Assembly (NCBI RefSeq): GCF_907164915.1
Contig: NC_061868.1
Span: forward strand, 32,330,439 to 32,394,438
Direction of reading: 5' to 3'
From: Impatiens glandulifera
Lineage: Eukaryota; Streptophyta; Magnoliopsida; Ericales; Balsaminaceae
Length of the DNA: 64,000 nt
Shown: positions 1 to 10,508 of the stretch, piece by piece
How the letters are laid out: every line of letters begins with the position of its first letter
Position numbering within the stretch: position 1 is the first letter of the stretch
The notes under the pieces: generated by a model
Database searches by the model: none
The model's input: the letters and a program-made list of their open reading frames with translations, nothing else
Told to the model about the DNA's origin: nothing
Made by a program: the position numbers and the translations under genes

Positions 1-549
1 GTATCGGGTATCAGATTTGAGTTTTGCACATTCCCATCTCTGACCCCGAACCCGATCGAGTAATCATTTTCTTCTCATTCCCGATCCCAAACTCAATTTG
101 AAATACCGAACTCGAACTCGAACTCGACTATCGAATATGTAAATGTATCAATTGTTATCCCTATTAGGGATAGTGAAATGCAATTACAGCATTTAATTAT
201 ATTAATGCAAAGATCAATGCATTAATAATATAATTCTAATGAAATGTAATTACAACATCTAATATTAATGCAAAGATCAATGCATTAATATATAATTAAT
301 ATAATTCTTAGTGGTGCATTTATATGCATAATTGATTAATTCTCCATTTGATAATATTACAATTGTATCCATACATTATTTAAAATCTAGTTTGAATTGT
401 ATTTGATACAATTTTACACAGTATTTTTCTAGCATACAGAAAATTATGATTTTATTATTTTTGTTATAGCATTCTCATTTTTATTTATTATAAATGAAAT
501 CCATTTAATTGTTTAATTCAATAATGAATACAGCCTGATCACCATAGTT
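1..549. other. AT-rich flank with small tandem duplication
   Basis: No gene seen. The first 130 bases are a degenerate stretch of repeated cgaactcgaactcg-type sequence, similar to the subterminal repeats of plant hAT-like elements. A diverged direct repeat with an offset of about 66 bases starts at 175 and at 241 (both begin gaaatg and contain gcaaagatcaatgcatta). The rest is AT-rich without a coding signal. Confidence 0.5.
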
Positions 550-1240
550 GGGAAATTTGACGAAATGACCCTAAAGATGGGGTCATTTGCCTCCGTGGTC
601 ACCCAATAATAAAATTGATCTGATGACCACTTTATTTTTTTTAGACGAAATTACCCTTTTCGCGTAACGCGAAGTGAAACAGTGTGACTATATATACTCA
701 ATTTTCTTCATTTCGTTTCTCTCTCTTCTCTCTCTGTTCTTGTTCGTCGGCGGCGGCGAAACTTCGGCGACGACGACTTCGGCTATGCCCTGAATCTACA
801 AAGATAAGAAAACCTTAACTCTGAATCGATGTTTATAATACAGATTTATGTTCTTATTTCCATATCTTCATTTCAAACCCTAACCCTAACCCAAATCGAT
901 TTATGTTCATGTTTCCAATATCTCCATCTGAAAACCCTAAATCAATTTATGTTCTTATTGTCTATTATCTTCATTTCAAATGATTTATGTTCTTCTTAAT
1001 GAAACACTAACCCTAAATCAATTAAATCTGTTCATATTGGTTCATATTTGTTAATATTGGTTCATACTGGTTCATATTGGTTCATTTTTTTGTTCATCTT
1101 ATTGTTCTTATGTCGATGATGATATTTGCAGATCATATGGGTTTCGTTACGCGAAGGGCTTCTCGTTTCGTGAAGGGCTTCTCGTTTCGCGAAGGCTTCA
1201 CGTTTCGTGAAGGGCTTCACGTTTCGCGAAGGGCTTTACA
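550..1240 (+). repeat. Left inverted arm with leader-like sequence and 19-bp minisatellite
   Basis: From outside in, the arm holds the terminal repeat, a TATA-like tatatata at about 689, a CT-rich tract (717-741), a GC-rich stretch with repeated cggcggcgacgac, telomere-like aaccctaaccctaaccc near 880, repeated ttcatattgg units (about 1030-1080), and from about 1145 a 19-bp tandem repeat of the type cttctcgtttcgcgaaggg. The order resembles a promoter, 5'UTR and intron with an acceptor-like atatttgcag near 1130. It matches the right arm in inverted orientation almost base for base. The promoter reading is inference. Confidence 0.75.
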
Positions 1241-1930
1241 AATCCAATCTTGGGCGAAGATATTGAAAGAAATGGGTCGGGATTCAGTGAAGAAGTACTT
1301 ACAGGAAGACGAAAACCGGCTAAGTGCCGACGTTATAGATGAAGGGTTTTCTCAATAGTCAATACAATTGAGTTGTTTTCATTTAGGTGTTCTATAATTA
1401 TATGTTAATGGGTTTGTTTGTAGAATTGCATTTTGAAAGGGGGGGACATAGAGAAATTGAGATTGAACTTGGATAAACTTCCCTTCATATTAAGGGACTT
1501 TAATCCAATTTGCATTATTAAACCTAATCCTAATGGAAATTAAAATAAGCTTCATTTCCTCATATTCTCTAATTAAAAGGAAGCTTCATTTCTTTTGTCT
1601 GTTTTATTTTTATAATCAGATATATATGAAACTTTTCTAATTATTAATGTAATATTGTATCCTGTCAACTAAAGAAATCAAATGATAAATATATTTTTGT
1701 TATTTACAATTTGGGATAGAAATTTAAGATAAAACTCACTAAAATGGAATGTTTTTATCATTCATACTCACCAAGAAGTTTCAAACTAGACTAGAGAGTT
1801 ATCATATATATAGCTATAAAAAAACAAAAAATGGAGGACCAGTCTAGTTATTATTTGAACAAATAACAGGATATATCTTTTCTTTGGATATTGGTGGTAG
1901 TCTATTATTGAAATGAAGAATTGTTCTCAT

Positions 1931-2735
1931 TCACCTAATCATTTCTTTGTCCTCGTCAATTTGTTCTAGTTGTTCATATCGCGCACCACCACGCCCATTA
2001 TTATGATTGTCTGAGTTTTAATAGTCTTCTTCGTAGTGCCTATGGTGTCGTTGACGACATTCATGTTCATACAATCCCTCCACTTCATCCTCCGGTTCAT
2101 CACGATCCTTTGGCTTCTCATAAGATCGCTCACGAGATTTCTCTCTATCACCCTCTCTATCTCTTCCCTTTTCACGGGATTTTTCTCTACACATGATGGG
2201 GAAATGAAAGTGAAGAAAATTATAAAAGTTATGCAGATTAAAAGATCTCATATTGTCTACTTGTTATAGGTAGTGGATGCTAGCTCTATTAGATATACAA
2301 CCATTATTGCATTCTTTCCTCTTCAAAATTTAACTAAGTTGTTCAGCAAATACATTGAGAAGGTAACATATAAGGAAAAAATTCACATAGAGTTTCTATA
2401 GAGGCTTGTGAAAGTAAAAGGCATCCTAATCAATTACCTCCCCAATTGTTTTTTATTTACATCTTCACCTCCAATCCTGGTTGTTCCTAGACCCCCACCA
2501 AGTCGACGAGGTTTCCAGTTTGGAACTGTTCTACCTCGTTCAACATCGACAAGCACTCTTCTGTTATCAATCTTTGTTCCATCATCTTGTTTATATGCAG
2601 CTATAGGAAACACATGTAGGGCTAGGAATCAGGAAAAAAAATAAACACACACATATAAAATATAACATCGATCTATACAAATTACAGACAGACCTTTCAT
2701 GTCTCTTGTGTGAACATACTCTATGAATGCATAAA
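1931..2735 (-). pseudogene. U1-70K: Captured fragment of U1 snRNP 70-kDa protein gene
   Basis: U1-70K binds U1 snRNA stem-loop I and helps define 5' splice sites in the nucleus. Three exons are recognisable on the minus strand with intact splice signals: 2735-2694 (end of the RRM, YAFIEYVHTRDMK), 2600-2438 (contains [17 protein letters not shown] and [12 protein letters not shown]) and 2186-1931 (RE/RD-rich tail beginning REKSREKGRDREGDREK). Donors at 2693-2692 and 2437-2436 and acceptors at 2602-2601 and 2188-2187 keep the reading phase across both introns. The 5' side joins the element's minisatellite in mid-RRM, so the N-terminus and most of the RRM are missing. The tail frame meets a TAA at about 2018-2020, after which homologous-looking acidic sequence continues to a TGA at 1931. 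It is a transduplicated fragment, not a working gene. Paralogue and donor locus are unknown. Confidence 0.88.
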
Positions 2736-2736
2736 G

Positions 2737-3470
2737 GGAAGCCCTTCGCGAAATGAGAAGCCTTCGCAAAACGAGAAGCCCTTCGCGTAACGAGAAACCT
2801 TTCGCGAAACGAAACCCATATGATATGCAAATATCATCATCGACATAAGAACAATAAGATGAACAAAAAATGAACCAATATGAACCAGTATGAACCAATA
2901 TGAACCAATATGAACAAATATGAACCAATATGAACCAATATAAACAGATTTAATTGATTTAGGGTTAGAGTTTCATTAAGAAGAACATAAATCGTTTGAA
3001 ATGAAGATAATAGACAATAAGAACTTAAATTCATTTAAGGTTTTTAGATGGAGATACTGGAAACATGAACATAAATCGATTTGGGTTAGGGTTATAGTTA
3101 GAGTTTGAAATGAAGATATAGAAATAAGAACATAAATCTGTATTATAAACATCGATTCAGGGATGAGGTTTTCTTATCTTTGTAGATTCATGTCATAGCC
3201 GTCGTCCCCGTAGTCGCCGTTGCTGAAGTTTTCGCCGTCGCCGACGAACAAGAACAGAGAGTGAAGAGAGAGAAACGAAATGAGGGAAATGAAAAAATTT
3301 GAGTATATATATTCACACTGTTTCACTTCGCGAAACACGAACTCCCTTCCGTTACGCGAAAAGGGTAATTTTGTCCAAAAAAAATAAAGTGGTCACCAAA
3401 TCAATTTTAAATATTAGGTGACCACGGAGGCAAATGACCCTGTCTTCAGGGTCATTTCGTCCAATTTCCC
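2737..3470 (-). repeat. Right inverted arm, mirror of 550-1240
   Basis: Read on the minus strand this arm repeats the left arm: terminal repeat, TATA-like box, CT tract (around 3260), GC-rich stretch, ttcatattgg repeats (2870-2945) and the cttctcgtttcgcgaaggg-type minisatellite (2745-2815). It then runs directly into a U1-70K exon at about 2735, so any transcript starting in this arm would read into the captured exons in sense orientation. Confidence 0.75.
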
Positions 3471-4122
3471 CCATAGTTATATATATTCATTCTTATTTTT
3501 ATAATATATTAATATATAATAAATGTAAAGACATATATTTGAAACATTTTTGTACTACGTACCTTCAAAATATTAAGGACATTAGACACTCTTTTTCAAA
3601 AGCCACAAATACTCATTTGTTTGAAGCCAAATAAAGTAAGACTAGGCTTATATTATTTACACAATAGTGAGCCAGCTCATCCTAAAAAATTAACAATATT
3701 TACAAATTGGAAAGTTCAATTACATGAATAAAACAATTAAGGTTTTTTTTAGGTTTATCAATTATTATCGGACATTTTGTTTCGTAACTATTGCATAACC
3801 TATTTTAGCTCTACCTAATTTTAAAGGTAACTATTGCATAACCTATTTTAGCTCTACCTAATTTTAAAGATGTATTTATTATAAAAACATATATTTGTGA
3901 TTACGACATTAACAATATTAATGTAGAGATGCACATCAATATAGTGACAACTTCAAAAACATAGTAAATTAGTGATAGGGTATACATTAGCTAACTCACC
4001 TTTATGGAAGTGACTTCCTTATATTACAACTTATCAAAAACTCAAAATGATCTATTTTTGGACTAAAATAACAAAGGATATTCGAATTTTTGTTCATGAT
4101 AATACATGTTCAAGCAATATAT
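3471..4122. other. AT-rich intergenic stretch with a 43-bp perfect tandem duplication
   Basis: No gene seen. A 43-bp unit starting gtaactattgcataacc occurs twice back to back (3784-3826 and 3827-3869) without visible mismatch, suggesting a recent local duplication. A short open frame at 3434-3634 has no recognisable protein features. Confidence 0.6.
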
Positions 4123-4130
4123 ACCACTAC

Positions 4131-4985
4131 TAGAGCCGTCAATTTGGGTTAGGCCCGTTGGGTTGGTCCGTCCCGCCAAACAATTTAGGCGGGTTGGGTT
4201 GAAATATTAGCAACCCATTTGAAAGTGGGCCTATACGGGTCAGCCTGCTCGGGTCACGGGCCTAAGCGGGTCAGGCTTAGGTTGGCCCGTGGGCTGGCAA
4301 CAAAAAAATATAATCTGATTTATAGCCTTATAGGCATATATCGCATAACCCTAGTTTTTTTTATTGTACTCTCTAATTAGTTTATATTTTCTTATTATAA
4401 CTATTTAAATTAATGTAGGAAATGATGACATATGAGAGCCAAACAATTACAAGTGCTAGAAAATCTCAATTGAATCTCTATTTGGAGAAGCCTAAACTTG
4501 AATTTGTATATTATCAAGATTTGGATGTTTTGGAGCATTGGAAGAATCAAAAGAATCGATACCCAATCCTTTCACTTATGTCATGTGATGTTTTGGCTAT
4601 TCCGATAACTACTGTTGCATCAGAATCAACTTTTTTCATTGGTGCTCGGGTGCTTACCAAGTATAGACAAGACTATTGTTGCATTTGTTGAACTATTTGG
4701 TCAATTAATGTGTAACGATAGATAAGATTCTTGTTTGATGTGTATTATGACTATTTGATCATATTCTTGAACTCTTGTTTTCTAAAACTATTAATGATTT
4801 TTATTTATTTTTATTTGTAGTGAGACAACTCGCGGGCTGACCCGCCTAACCTGCAACCCACATTGGGTTGGGTTGAGAATTTTTAGCCCTCCGAGACGGT
4901 GGGCTGGTCCACCGTCGACCCGTCAAACGATGAGTTTTGGTGGGTAGACCCGCCCCGCCATAAGTTGGCCCGTGTGACCGCTCTA
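4131..4985 (+). mobile_element. Deletion derivative of a hAT transposon
   Basis: The ends are short inverted repeats (left tagagccgtca, right end read inward tagagcggtca) flanked by an 8-bp target duplication with one mismatch (accactac 4123-4130, accattac 4986-4993), the hAT signature length. Subterminal regions (4140-4300 and 4820-4975) are rich in repeated gggttgggtt / cgggtca / ggcccg motifs, typical of plant hAT ends where transposase binds. Only the C-terminal part of a transposase remains inside, so the copy cannot move by itself. Confidence 0.85.
4422..4691 (+). pseudogene. hAT transposase C-terminal dimerisation fragment
   Basis: The 89-codon frame carries the hAT dimerisation domain found in RICESLEEPER/DAYSLEEPER-type transposases: SQLNLYLEKPKLEF, then a D.L..WKN..NRYPILS block, then IPITTVASESTFFIGARVLT. 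The catalytic DDE part and the BED zinc finger are absent. A normal domain continues past the point where this frame ends (4691, shortly after KYRQDY), so the 3' end is also altered. An acceptor-like taatgtag lies just upstream of the ATG at about 4410-4420, so this may have been the last exon of a spliced transposase gene. Confidence 0.85.
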
Positions 4986-4993
4986 ACCATTAC

Positions 4994-6600
4994 CAATACT
5001 TGGATTGGTATAGTCTTCCGTTTTCACTAATTTTATTGAAGCGTTACCCAATTTGAGTGAGAGATCTATCATATTTGTTGTTCACAGCTCTTCAAAATGG
5101 CTCTTTTCATATTAATAAGATACTCTTTCACAATCCACAATGGTCCGTTGCAACATTGATCACATCAATATTATACGGGATGCAACTAAATCCCAACTAA
5201 CAATTAATTGTAAATGATTATGATAAAAAAGTAATTTTTGGAAATAATCTTTAAATATGTGAGATGTTGAAAAACTTCTATCATCGCTTATCATTCACAA
5301 ACCGACGAACAAACATAAGTGGTTAACTACTGCTTAATAACATGTTGTATGAGGCCAAAAACTCAAGGAATTTAAAGTTGTTTATAGGAAGTCACCTCTT
5401 GTCCATACTCCGTATTTAGCTAGTGATTGTAAGGTTGAGGCAGTGAATTACGAGAAATGGAAATTTTTTTAAAATTCCTTAAATTTTAACTTAAAATAGA
5501 ATGAAATAACAAGCTCATAAAAAACAAAAAGATATTCAAATAGAAGTAATATAAGAGAATGTATATTTCTTAGATTATAGTCTTATAGACAAACTCTCTT
5601 GCACATCGAATATCTAACAAATTGAATTCGATTTTCGGGTCAATCCAAGTCATAGAGGGTATGAATAAGATGTTTATCGTATGAGACTTCCACCTATAAC
5701 AAAGATTCAAAAATCTTTTACATCACAATTCCAAAAAAAGTCGGATTCCTACCTATGTCATCAACGATTCCACCGAATCAAAAAAAAAAACTAACTCATA
5801 TTATAATTGTAAAAAGAAATGATTACATATGAAGAATGGAATGCTAAAAATGTGGGGAACAAGACATAAGAACTTACAACAATTTCTCATATGTTGAGTA
5901 ATTGACTAACTCAAGGAAATCTGATGCTTAAAGGGAGGATGTTATTGATTTCGAGTTTCTTTCTCACAAACCATTTGTTCTTTTTAGACATTTGTTTTAA
6001 GAATATTAATACATTTTGTTGGTCTTTTTTACCAATAATGTATTATTATTGTATTTTTTTTCACATGTAATATATATATATATCACTCTATAAAAAATTA
6101 TTACTTAGTCTTTTATCCTGATTTTATTATTTCACTGTTTTTTAATAATGTGATATTTTTTTAATAGTGTCAGTCAAGTGCGTGGACATAAGCAATTAAA
6201 AATTAATATAAAAAATTATTTTAGAATAGAAAATTATCCGCATTAATGCATCAATTAAACTAGTGTGGACATAAGAAAATGAAATTTTAGTATATAATAT
6301 TAGTTAGTAAAACATGGACAAATATCTTGAATTCTTATGGATGTTCAACAAGCTTTGGAGGCTTGCAACAATAGGTGACACTAAGTTGTGTATTACAGTA
6401 TTAAGCCTATCCATGTACTAATTTAATTCTAAATTATTAACAATTTATTTATACTCTATTTTCTTTTATTTATTTTGTTGGGTTAATAAAGGAATAATTA
6501 TATATTAGACAACCTTTTATTGATATAATTAATTAAGAAACTATGTCCCTTTTCATTTGTAAGAGAAAGAGAAAGGATAATGGGAAGAGAAAGACAACAG
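4994..6600. other. AT-rich intergenic region, no gene seen
   Basis: Both strands hold only very short open frames. There is a short (TA)n tract at about 6070-6085 and A/T homopolymers. No transposon end, RNA gene or coding motif could be recognised. Confidence 0.5.
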
Positions 6601-7060
6601 GTTGAAACTGTTGTTTTTAACACAATTAGAATTCCACATCAGAAGATGATGGTGAGAGTGAAAAAAGTTTCTTAGTATATAAAAGAAACTATATATTCAC
6701 AATTAGAATAAATGAGAGTGAAAGAAGTTTCTTAGTATATAAAAGAAACTATATTCACAATTAGAATAAATTCCACATCGGAAGATGATGGGAGTTGGGG
6801 TAGTTTCTTAGTGTATAAAAGAAACTCTCCCCTCTTTGGTTTATTGCACCCAATATTTGTATCTCTTCTTCCTTATTAATTGATTGTCTACGTCTCCGAG
6901 CTCTAAGACTATCAATTAATAAGGAAGAAGAGATACAAATATTGGGTGCAATAAACCAAAGAGGGGAGAGTTTCTTTTATACACTAAGAAACTTCTCCAA
7001 CTCCCATCATCTTTCGATGTGGGATTCTAATTGTGCTTAAAACAACAAATCTCCACTTTG
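6601..7060. repeat. Head-to-head copia LTR fragments forming a 135-bp hairpin, with repeated TATA segments
   Basis: About 6755-6886 (cacaattagaat ... attaattgat) is followed after a loop of roughly 20-35 bases by its inverted copy at about 6909-7043. The sequence looks like LTR U3/R: TATA box tataaaagaaact, CT-rich gaaactctcccctctttgg and ttattgcacccaatattt. To the left, the segment tttcttagtatataaaagaaact is present twice more (about 6668-6693 and 6729-6753), giving three direct TATA-bearing copies plus one inverted. Identification as LTR rests on proximity to the copia RT fragment at 7164-7544. Confidence 0.65.
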
Positions 7061-7163
7061 ACACAATATTCAAATACTAATCTTTAATATTAAAAATAGC
7101 TTTTCAGTGCTTCCAATTGGCGCTCTTCAGCGCCGACTCAAACGCAGAATATGTTTACTAAAT

Positions 7164-7544
7164 CTAAACAAAGTTCAAATTTGTTTTTCCCATGTCTTTT
7201 ATCTCCAACTCTTTACCCAATTGAGTCTTCAATTTGTCAATTTCATATTGGCTCTTTGATTCTATCAACATATCATCAACGTACAAGAGTAAATAGTTAT
7301 AAGACTCATCTGACAGTTTGCGCAAATACACACATGAACTGAATTTGCTTCTTGTGTACTTGTGCTCAATCATAAACTTGTCAAGTCGCTTGTACCATTG
7401 TCTCGACGATTGGTTCAACATGTACAATGATCTGTTCAACTTGCAAACCCAATTTTCTTTATCAGCAACTTTGAATGCATCTAGTTGATAAATGTAGATT
7501 TCCTCGGAGACGTAGACAACATTTTGACCGAACTTCGTTATCAA
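7164..7544 (-). pseudogene. Ty1/copia reverse transcriptase fragment
   Basis: This 126-codon minus-strand piece is a copia RT: EEIYIYQLDAFKVADKENWV, then CKLNRSLYMLNQSSRQWYKR, then YLLLYVDDMLI (the YVDD catalytic box) and ending near LGKELEIKDMG. Substitutions at normally conserved positions (for example SLYMLNQ where SLYGLKQ is usual) point to decay. RNase H, integrase and gag are absent nearby. It adjoins the inverted LTR fragments at 6601-7060. The motif ctccgagctc/ctcggagacgtag recurs at the junction near 6895 and at 7503, suggesting rearrangement around one insertion. Confidence 0.88.
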
Positions 7545-8415
7545 ATTCTGTTAGTGTGTTCTTTTGTTTGTTTTCTTCTTTTGTGTTTCTGTCAGAGTTT
7601 TTCTCAACAGAAACAATATATTATATGAAAATAAAAATCCTAATTGAGATAGTTAGGATTTGATATAGTTTGTAATATTTGTCTGTAATATATGTTTCTT
7701 GTACGTTTGATTCCTACTAATTATATTATTTAGGGTTGTTTGATTGTCATCCTTTAATTACATATAAAATTTGTCTAGTTTTAATTCTTGACCATCATAC
7801 TTTTGAGATTTTAAAATAACTGTTTCTTAAATTATTATTTTTAAGAAATTATTTGTTTTGAAAGAGATTAATTAGAGAAGTACAAAACTATTTACTCTGA
7901 CATATTTACTATGCAATGTCCTGATAATGGTAGGACTGTTTTTATTGATGATACATTTATTAGTATCTAAAAATGTTGGTTTAAATAGTTGATGTTGACT
8001 CCAATTTGTAAGGTTACATAAGTAAAACATATTACAGTGCTTAGTGCTTGTATTAAAAAAAGTCTTTTATAATGAATTATAATATGATGGAATTGAAATC
8101 GATCCTCTACACTGAACCGATTTAATTGAAAATTAACAATCGACAATGATTCACGATTTATAAAATTGTTAAACATACCCTAATAGTCCGATTGATCAGT
8201 TTAACGACGTCGACTAATCATGATTAAATTGTAAAAATGTGGTTACAACTTATTTGATTCATAAACATTTCTCTTGATAAATAAATTTTTAATCATTCAA
8301 TTATAATATAAATTGTTGATATTTATTTTTTGAAACACAATTGATGTATAATTATATTATTTAATAATATTTTTTTTAAGAACAACCAATATTGATCCTA
8401 ATTAAATTTAGGATC
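7545..8415. other. AT-rich intergenic region, no gene seen
   Basis: No open frame with recognisable content, no transposon ends and no RNA gene seen. Short stretches of poly-A/T only. Confidence 0.5.
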
Positions 8416-8555
8416 CCCTCTTTTAGTCTAGCGACAACAAAATGTGGATATTCCCACCTTAAAGTCCTGGTTCGAGCCTGTCAGACGTCAAGTTCTGCGT
8501 CTAGTTAAATGATTAACTGTGTTTGTGGGCTATATCCTTAATCCGTTGTCCCATT
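8416..8555 (+). mobile_element. tRNA-derived SINE, copy 1
   Basis: The segment contains an RNA polymerase III B-box-like ggttcgagcc (about 8469) and a head tctagcgacaacaaaatgtgg. It aligns over its whole length (about 140 bases) with 11204-11356, differing by scattered substitutions, and both end gttgtcccattt. The two same-orientation dispersed copies with a B box fit a SINE family. Its A box is poor. Just downstream (8565-8780) another stretch beginning tagcccagtggtaataagag has an A-box-like start and may be a second, unrelated SINE. Confidence 0.6.
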
Positions 8556-9179
8556 TTAACCCTATCAAAATAGCCCAGTGGTAATAAGAGACCAAAATAT
8601 CACAAATTTAATTTCATCTTCAATTCGAATTAGCAAAAGCAATGTCTCCTTGCATAATATGGATTCCAAACATTCATGATCTGGATGTGAATGAGTCGAA
8701 TTACTTATCCCTCGGTCTATTGGTCTATTAGTGAACCATCTCTCCAGAGATTGTGATAGATGTTCCACTAAAAATATTCTTGTTATTGCTTCGACTCATA
8801 TTCCCCAAAAGTGGATCTCGCTCTAATAGAGAATAAAATTTGGGTAGAGAATTAATAAATAATTAAATTTGGGTACTAAGAAAATGCTTTCATCAATTAA
8901 AAATTATACCCCCAATTATATTGGATAATTTGTTAATACAAAATATATCAATCAACTCATAAATATCTTAAAAATAGCATTATCTAATTTTTGATTGCTT
9001 TTTTCATGACCAAATCTTGATTCAAGACTTCTCTACCTCTTACCCACCTCTGCCCCCATAACACCAAAAATCTCAATAAATATTTCTTTCTCTTTCCTCT
9101 ATTTCTCTCTGCTCAACAAAGAAACAAACAACCAGAGGACTGCCAAATCCAAATCCAAATTCCAAATTCCAAATTCACC

Positions 9180-10508
9180 ATGAAAAACCTCAACCTTATC
9201 GCCCCATTTCAGATTCTCTCTCTAGTAATCTACCTTTTGCTCTTCCAAATCCAACATTCTTCTTCCTCATCCTCATCGTCTTTAACCGCACATCAAATGC
9301 TTGTTTTGCCTCTCAAAACCCAAAAAATCCCTTCCATTTCTCTCCCCAGTAAACTCCCCTTCCGCCGCAATATCTCCCTCACGGTCTCTCTCTCAGTCGG
9401 CACGCCGCCGCAGAATGTGACCATGGTTCTTGACACCGGCAGCGAACTTACCTATCTCCATTGCAACTCCACCTCTTCTTACCCTGTTTTCAAACCCACA
9501 AATTCCTCTTCTTTTTCCTCAATCAGTTGCTACTCACCCATCTGCACAACCCGAACCCGGGATTTCTCCGTTCACCCATCCTGCGACCCGAATAACCTAT
9601 GCCACACCATCCTCTCCTACGCAGATATGTCCTCGTCTGAAGGAAACCTCGCCACCGACATTTTCAGACTCGGAGGATCCGAATTACCTGGTACAATATT
9701 CGGATGTATGGTTTCGGGTTACAGTAGTAACCCACAAGAAGACTCGAAAACAACTGGGTTAATGGGTATGAACCGTGGCTCACTCTCTTTCGTATCTCAA
9801 ATGGGTTTCCCCAAATTCTCTTATTGTATCTCCGGATACGACGTTGCCGGAGTTTTACTTCTCGGCGATACAAATTTCACTTGGTTGGCTCCATTAAATT
9901 ACACACCTTTAGTTCAGATTTCATTGCCACTTCCCTACTTTGACCGGGTTGCTTATACGGTTCAGCTAGAAGGAATTCGGGTGTCGGATAAATTACTTGC
10001 GTTACCCAAAGAAGTATTTGAACCAGATCACACAGGAGCGGGTCAAACAATGGTTGATTCGGGTACTCAGTTTACTTATATATTAGGGCCGGCTTATGCT
10101 GCTTTAAGAACCGAGTTCTTGAATCAAACAAATGGGATTTTACGTGTGTTTGAGGATTCGAATTTTGTGTTTGAAGGGAGTATGGATCTTTGTTATCGGT
10201 TGCCAAACTTGCCATTGATTGAAACTGTTTTGCCCCGGCTGCCGTCGGTGACGTTGGTTTTCCGGGGAGCGGAAATGAGTGTTTCAGGTGAACAGTTATT
10301 GTATCGAGTGCCGGGGATGACGATTGGGAATGATTCCATACATTGCTTCACATTTGGAAATTCTGATCTTCTTTCAGTGGAAGCGTACATTATTGGGAAT
10401 CATCATCAGCAAAACGTGTGGATGGAATTCGATTTGGAGAAATCGAGGATTGGATTGGCTCAGGTGCAATGTGATTTGGCTAGTCAAAGATTCGGTATCA
10501 ATAAGTAG
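9180..10508 (+). CDS. PCS1: PCS1-like pepsin-family (A1) aspartic protease
   Basis: Single-exon gene of 442 residues encoding a secreted or ER-targeted aspartic endopeptidase. Residues about 6-25 are a hydrophobic signal peptide followed by a Ser run. The first catalytic motif is DTGSE (Asp85) and the second DSGTQ (Asp293), and both active-site aspartates are present. Between them lie typical plant A1 blocks: SVGTPPQNVTMVLDTG, GCMVSGYS, TTGLMGMNRGSLSFVSQMG, and PLPYFDRVAYTVQLEGIRV. The C-terminus shows VYIIG-type flap sequence (AYIIGNHHQQNVWMEFDLE). There is no plant-specific insert, so it is an atypical/nucellin-like class. The closest family I recognise is PCS1 (promotion of cell survival 1; Arabidopsis embryo-lethal), which guards against ectopic cell death in gametogenesis and embryos; orthology is inferred. 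The ATG at 9180 is the first in frame and follows a CT-rich leader. Candidate polyadenylation signals (aataaataaa) lie near 10720. SINE copies flank the gene on both sides. Confidence 0.93.
   Translation: MKNLNLIAPFQILSLVIYLLLFQIQHSSSSSSSSLTAHQMLVLPLKTQKIPSISLPSKLPFRRNISLTVSLSVGTPPQNVTMVLDTGSELTYLHCNSTSSYPVFKPTNSSSFSSISCYSPICTTRTRDFSVHPSCDPNNLCHTILSYADMSSSEGNLATDIFRLGGSELPGTIFGCMVSGYSSNPQEDSKTTGLMGMNRGSLSFVSQMGFPKFSYCISGYDVAGVLLLGDTNFTWLAPLNYTPLVQISLPLPYFDRVAYTVQLEGIRVSDKLLALPKEVFEPDHTGAGQTMVDSGTQFTYILGPAYAALRTEFLNQTNGILRVFEDSNFVFEGSMDLCYRLPNLPLIETVLPRLPSVTLVFRGAEMSVSGEQLLYRVPGMTIGNDSIHCFTFGNSDLLSVEAYIIGNHHQQNVWMEFDLEKSRIGLAQVQCDLASQRFGINK

Larger units (their letters stand above)
550..3470. 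mobile_element. Mutator-like (Pack-MULE type) element carrying a U1-70K gene fragment
   Basis: The ends are near-identical inverted repeats: the left begins gggaaatttgacgaaatgac and the right end, reverse-complemented, begins gggaaattggacgaaatgac. They are flanked by the 8-bp direct repeat ccatagtt (542-549 and 3471-3478), or 9 bp with one mismatch, which fits the 8-10-bp target duplications of Mutator-like elements. The inverted arms are unusually long, about 700 bp each, and enclose about 1.5 kb of unique sequence. No transposase is seen, so the element is non-autonomous. The terminal sequence is clearly related to those at 54414-56683 and 58931-60088. The interior holds exons of a host splicing-factor gene on the minus strand. 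Confidence 0.85.

Noticed and set aside
880..900. Telomere-like aaccctaaccctaaccc
   Set aside because: Only about three repeats, also mirrored in the right arm of the same element, so it is part of the arm and not an interstitial telomere.
2408..2644. Plus-strand frame of 78 codons
   Set aside because: It is the antisense shadow of the U1-70K exon on the minus strand.
9430..9762. 110-codon plus-strand frame inside the protease gene
   Set aside because: Overlaps the aspartic protease in another frame and has no domain features.
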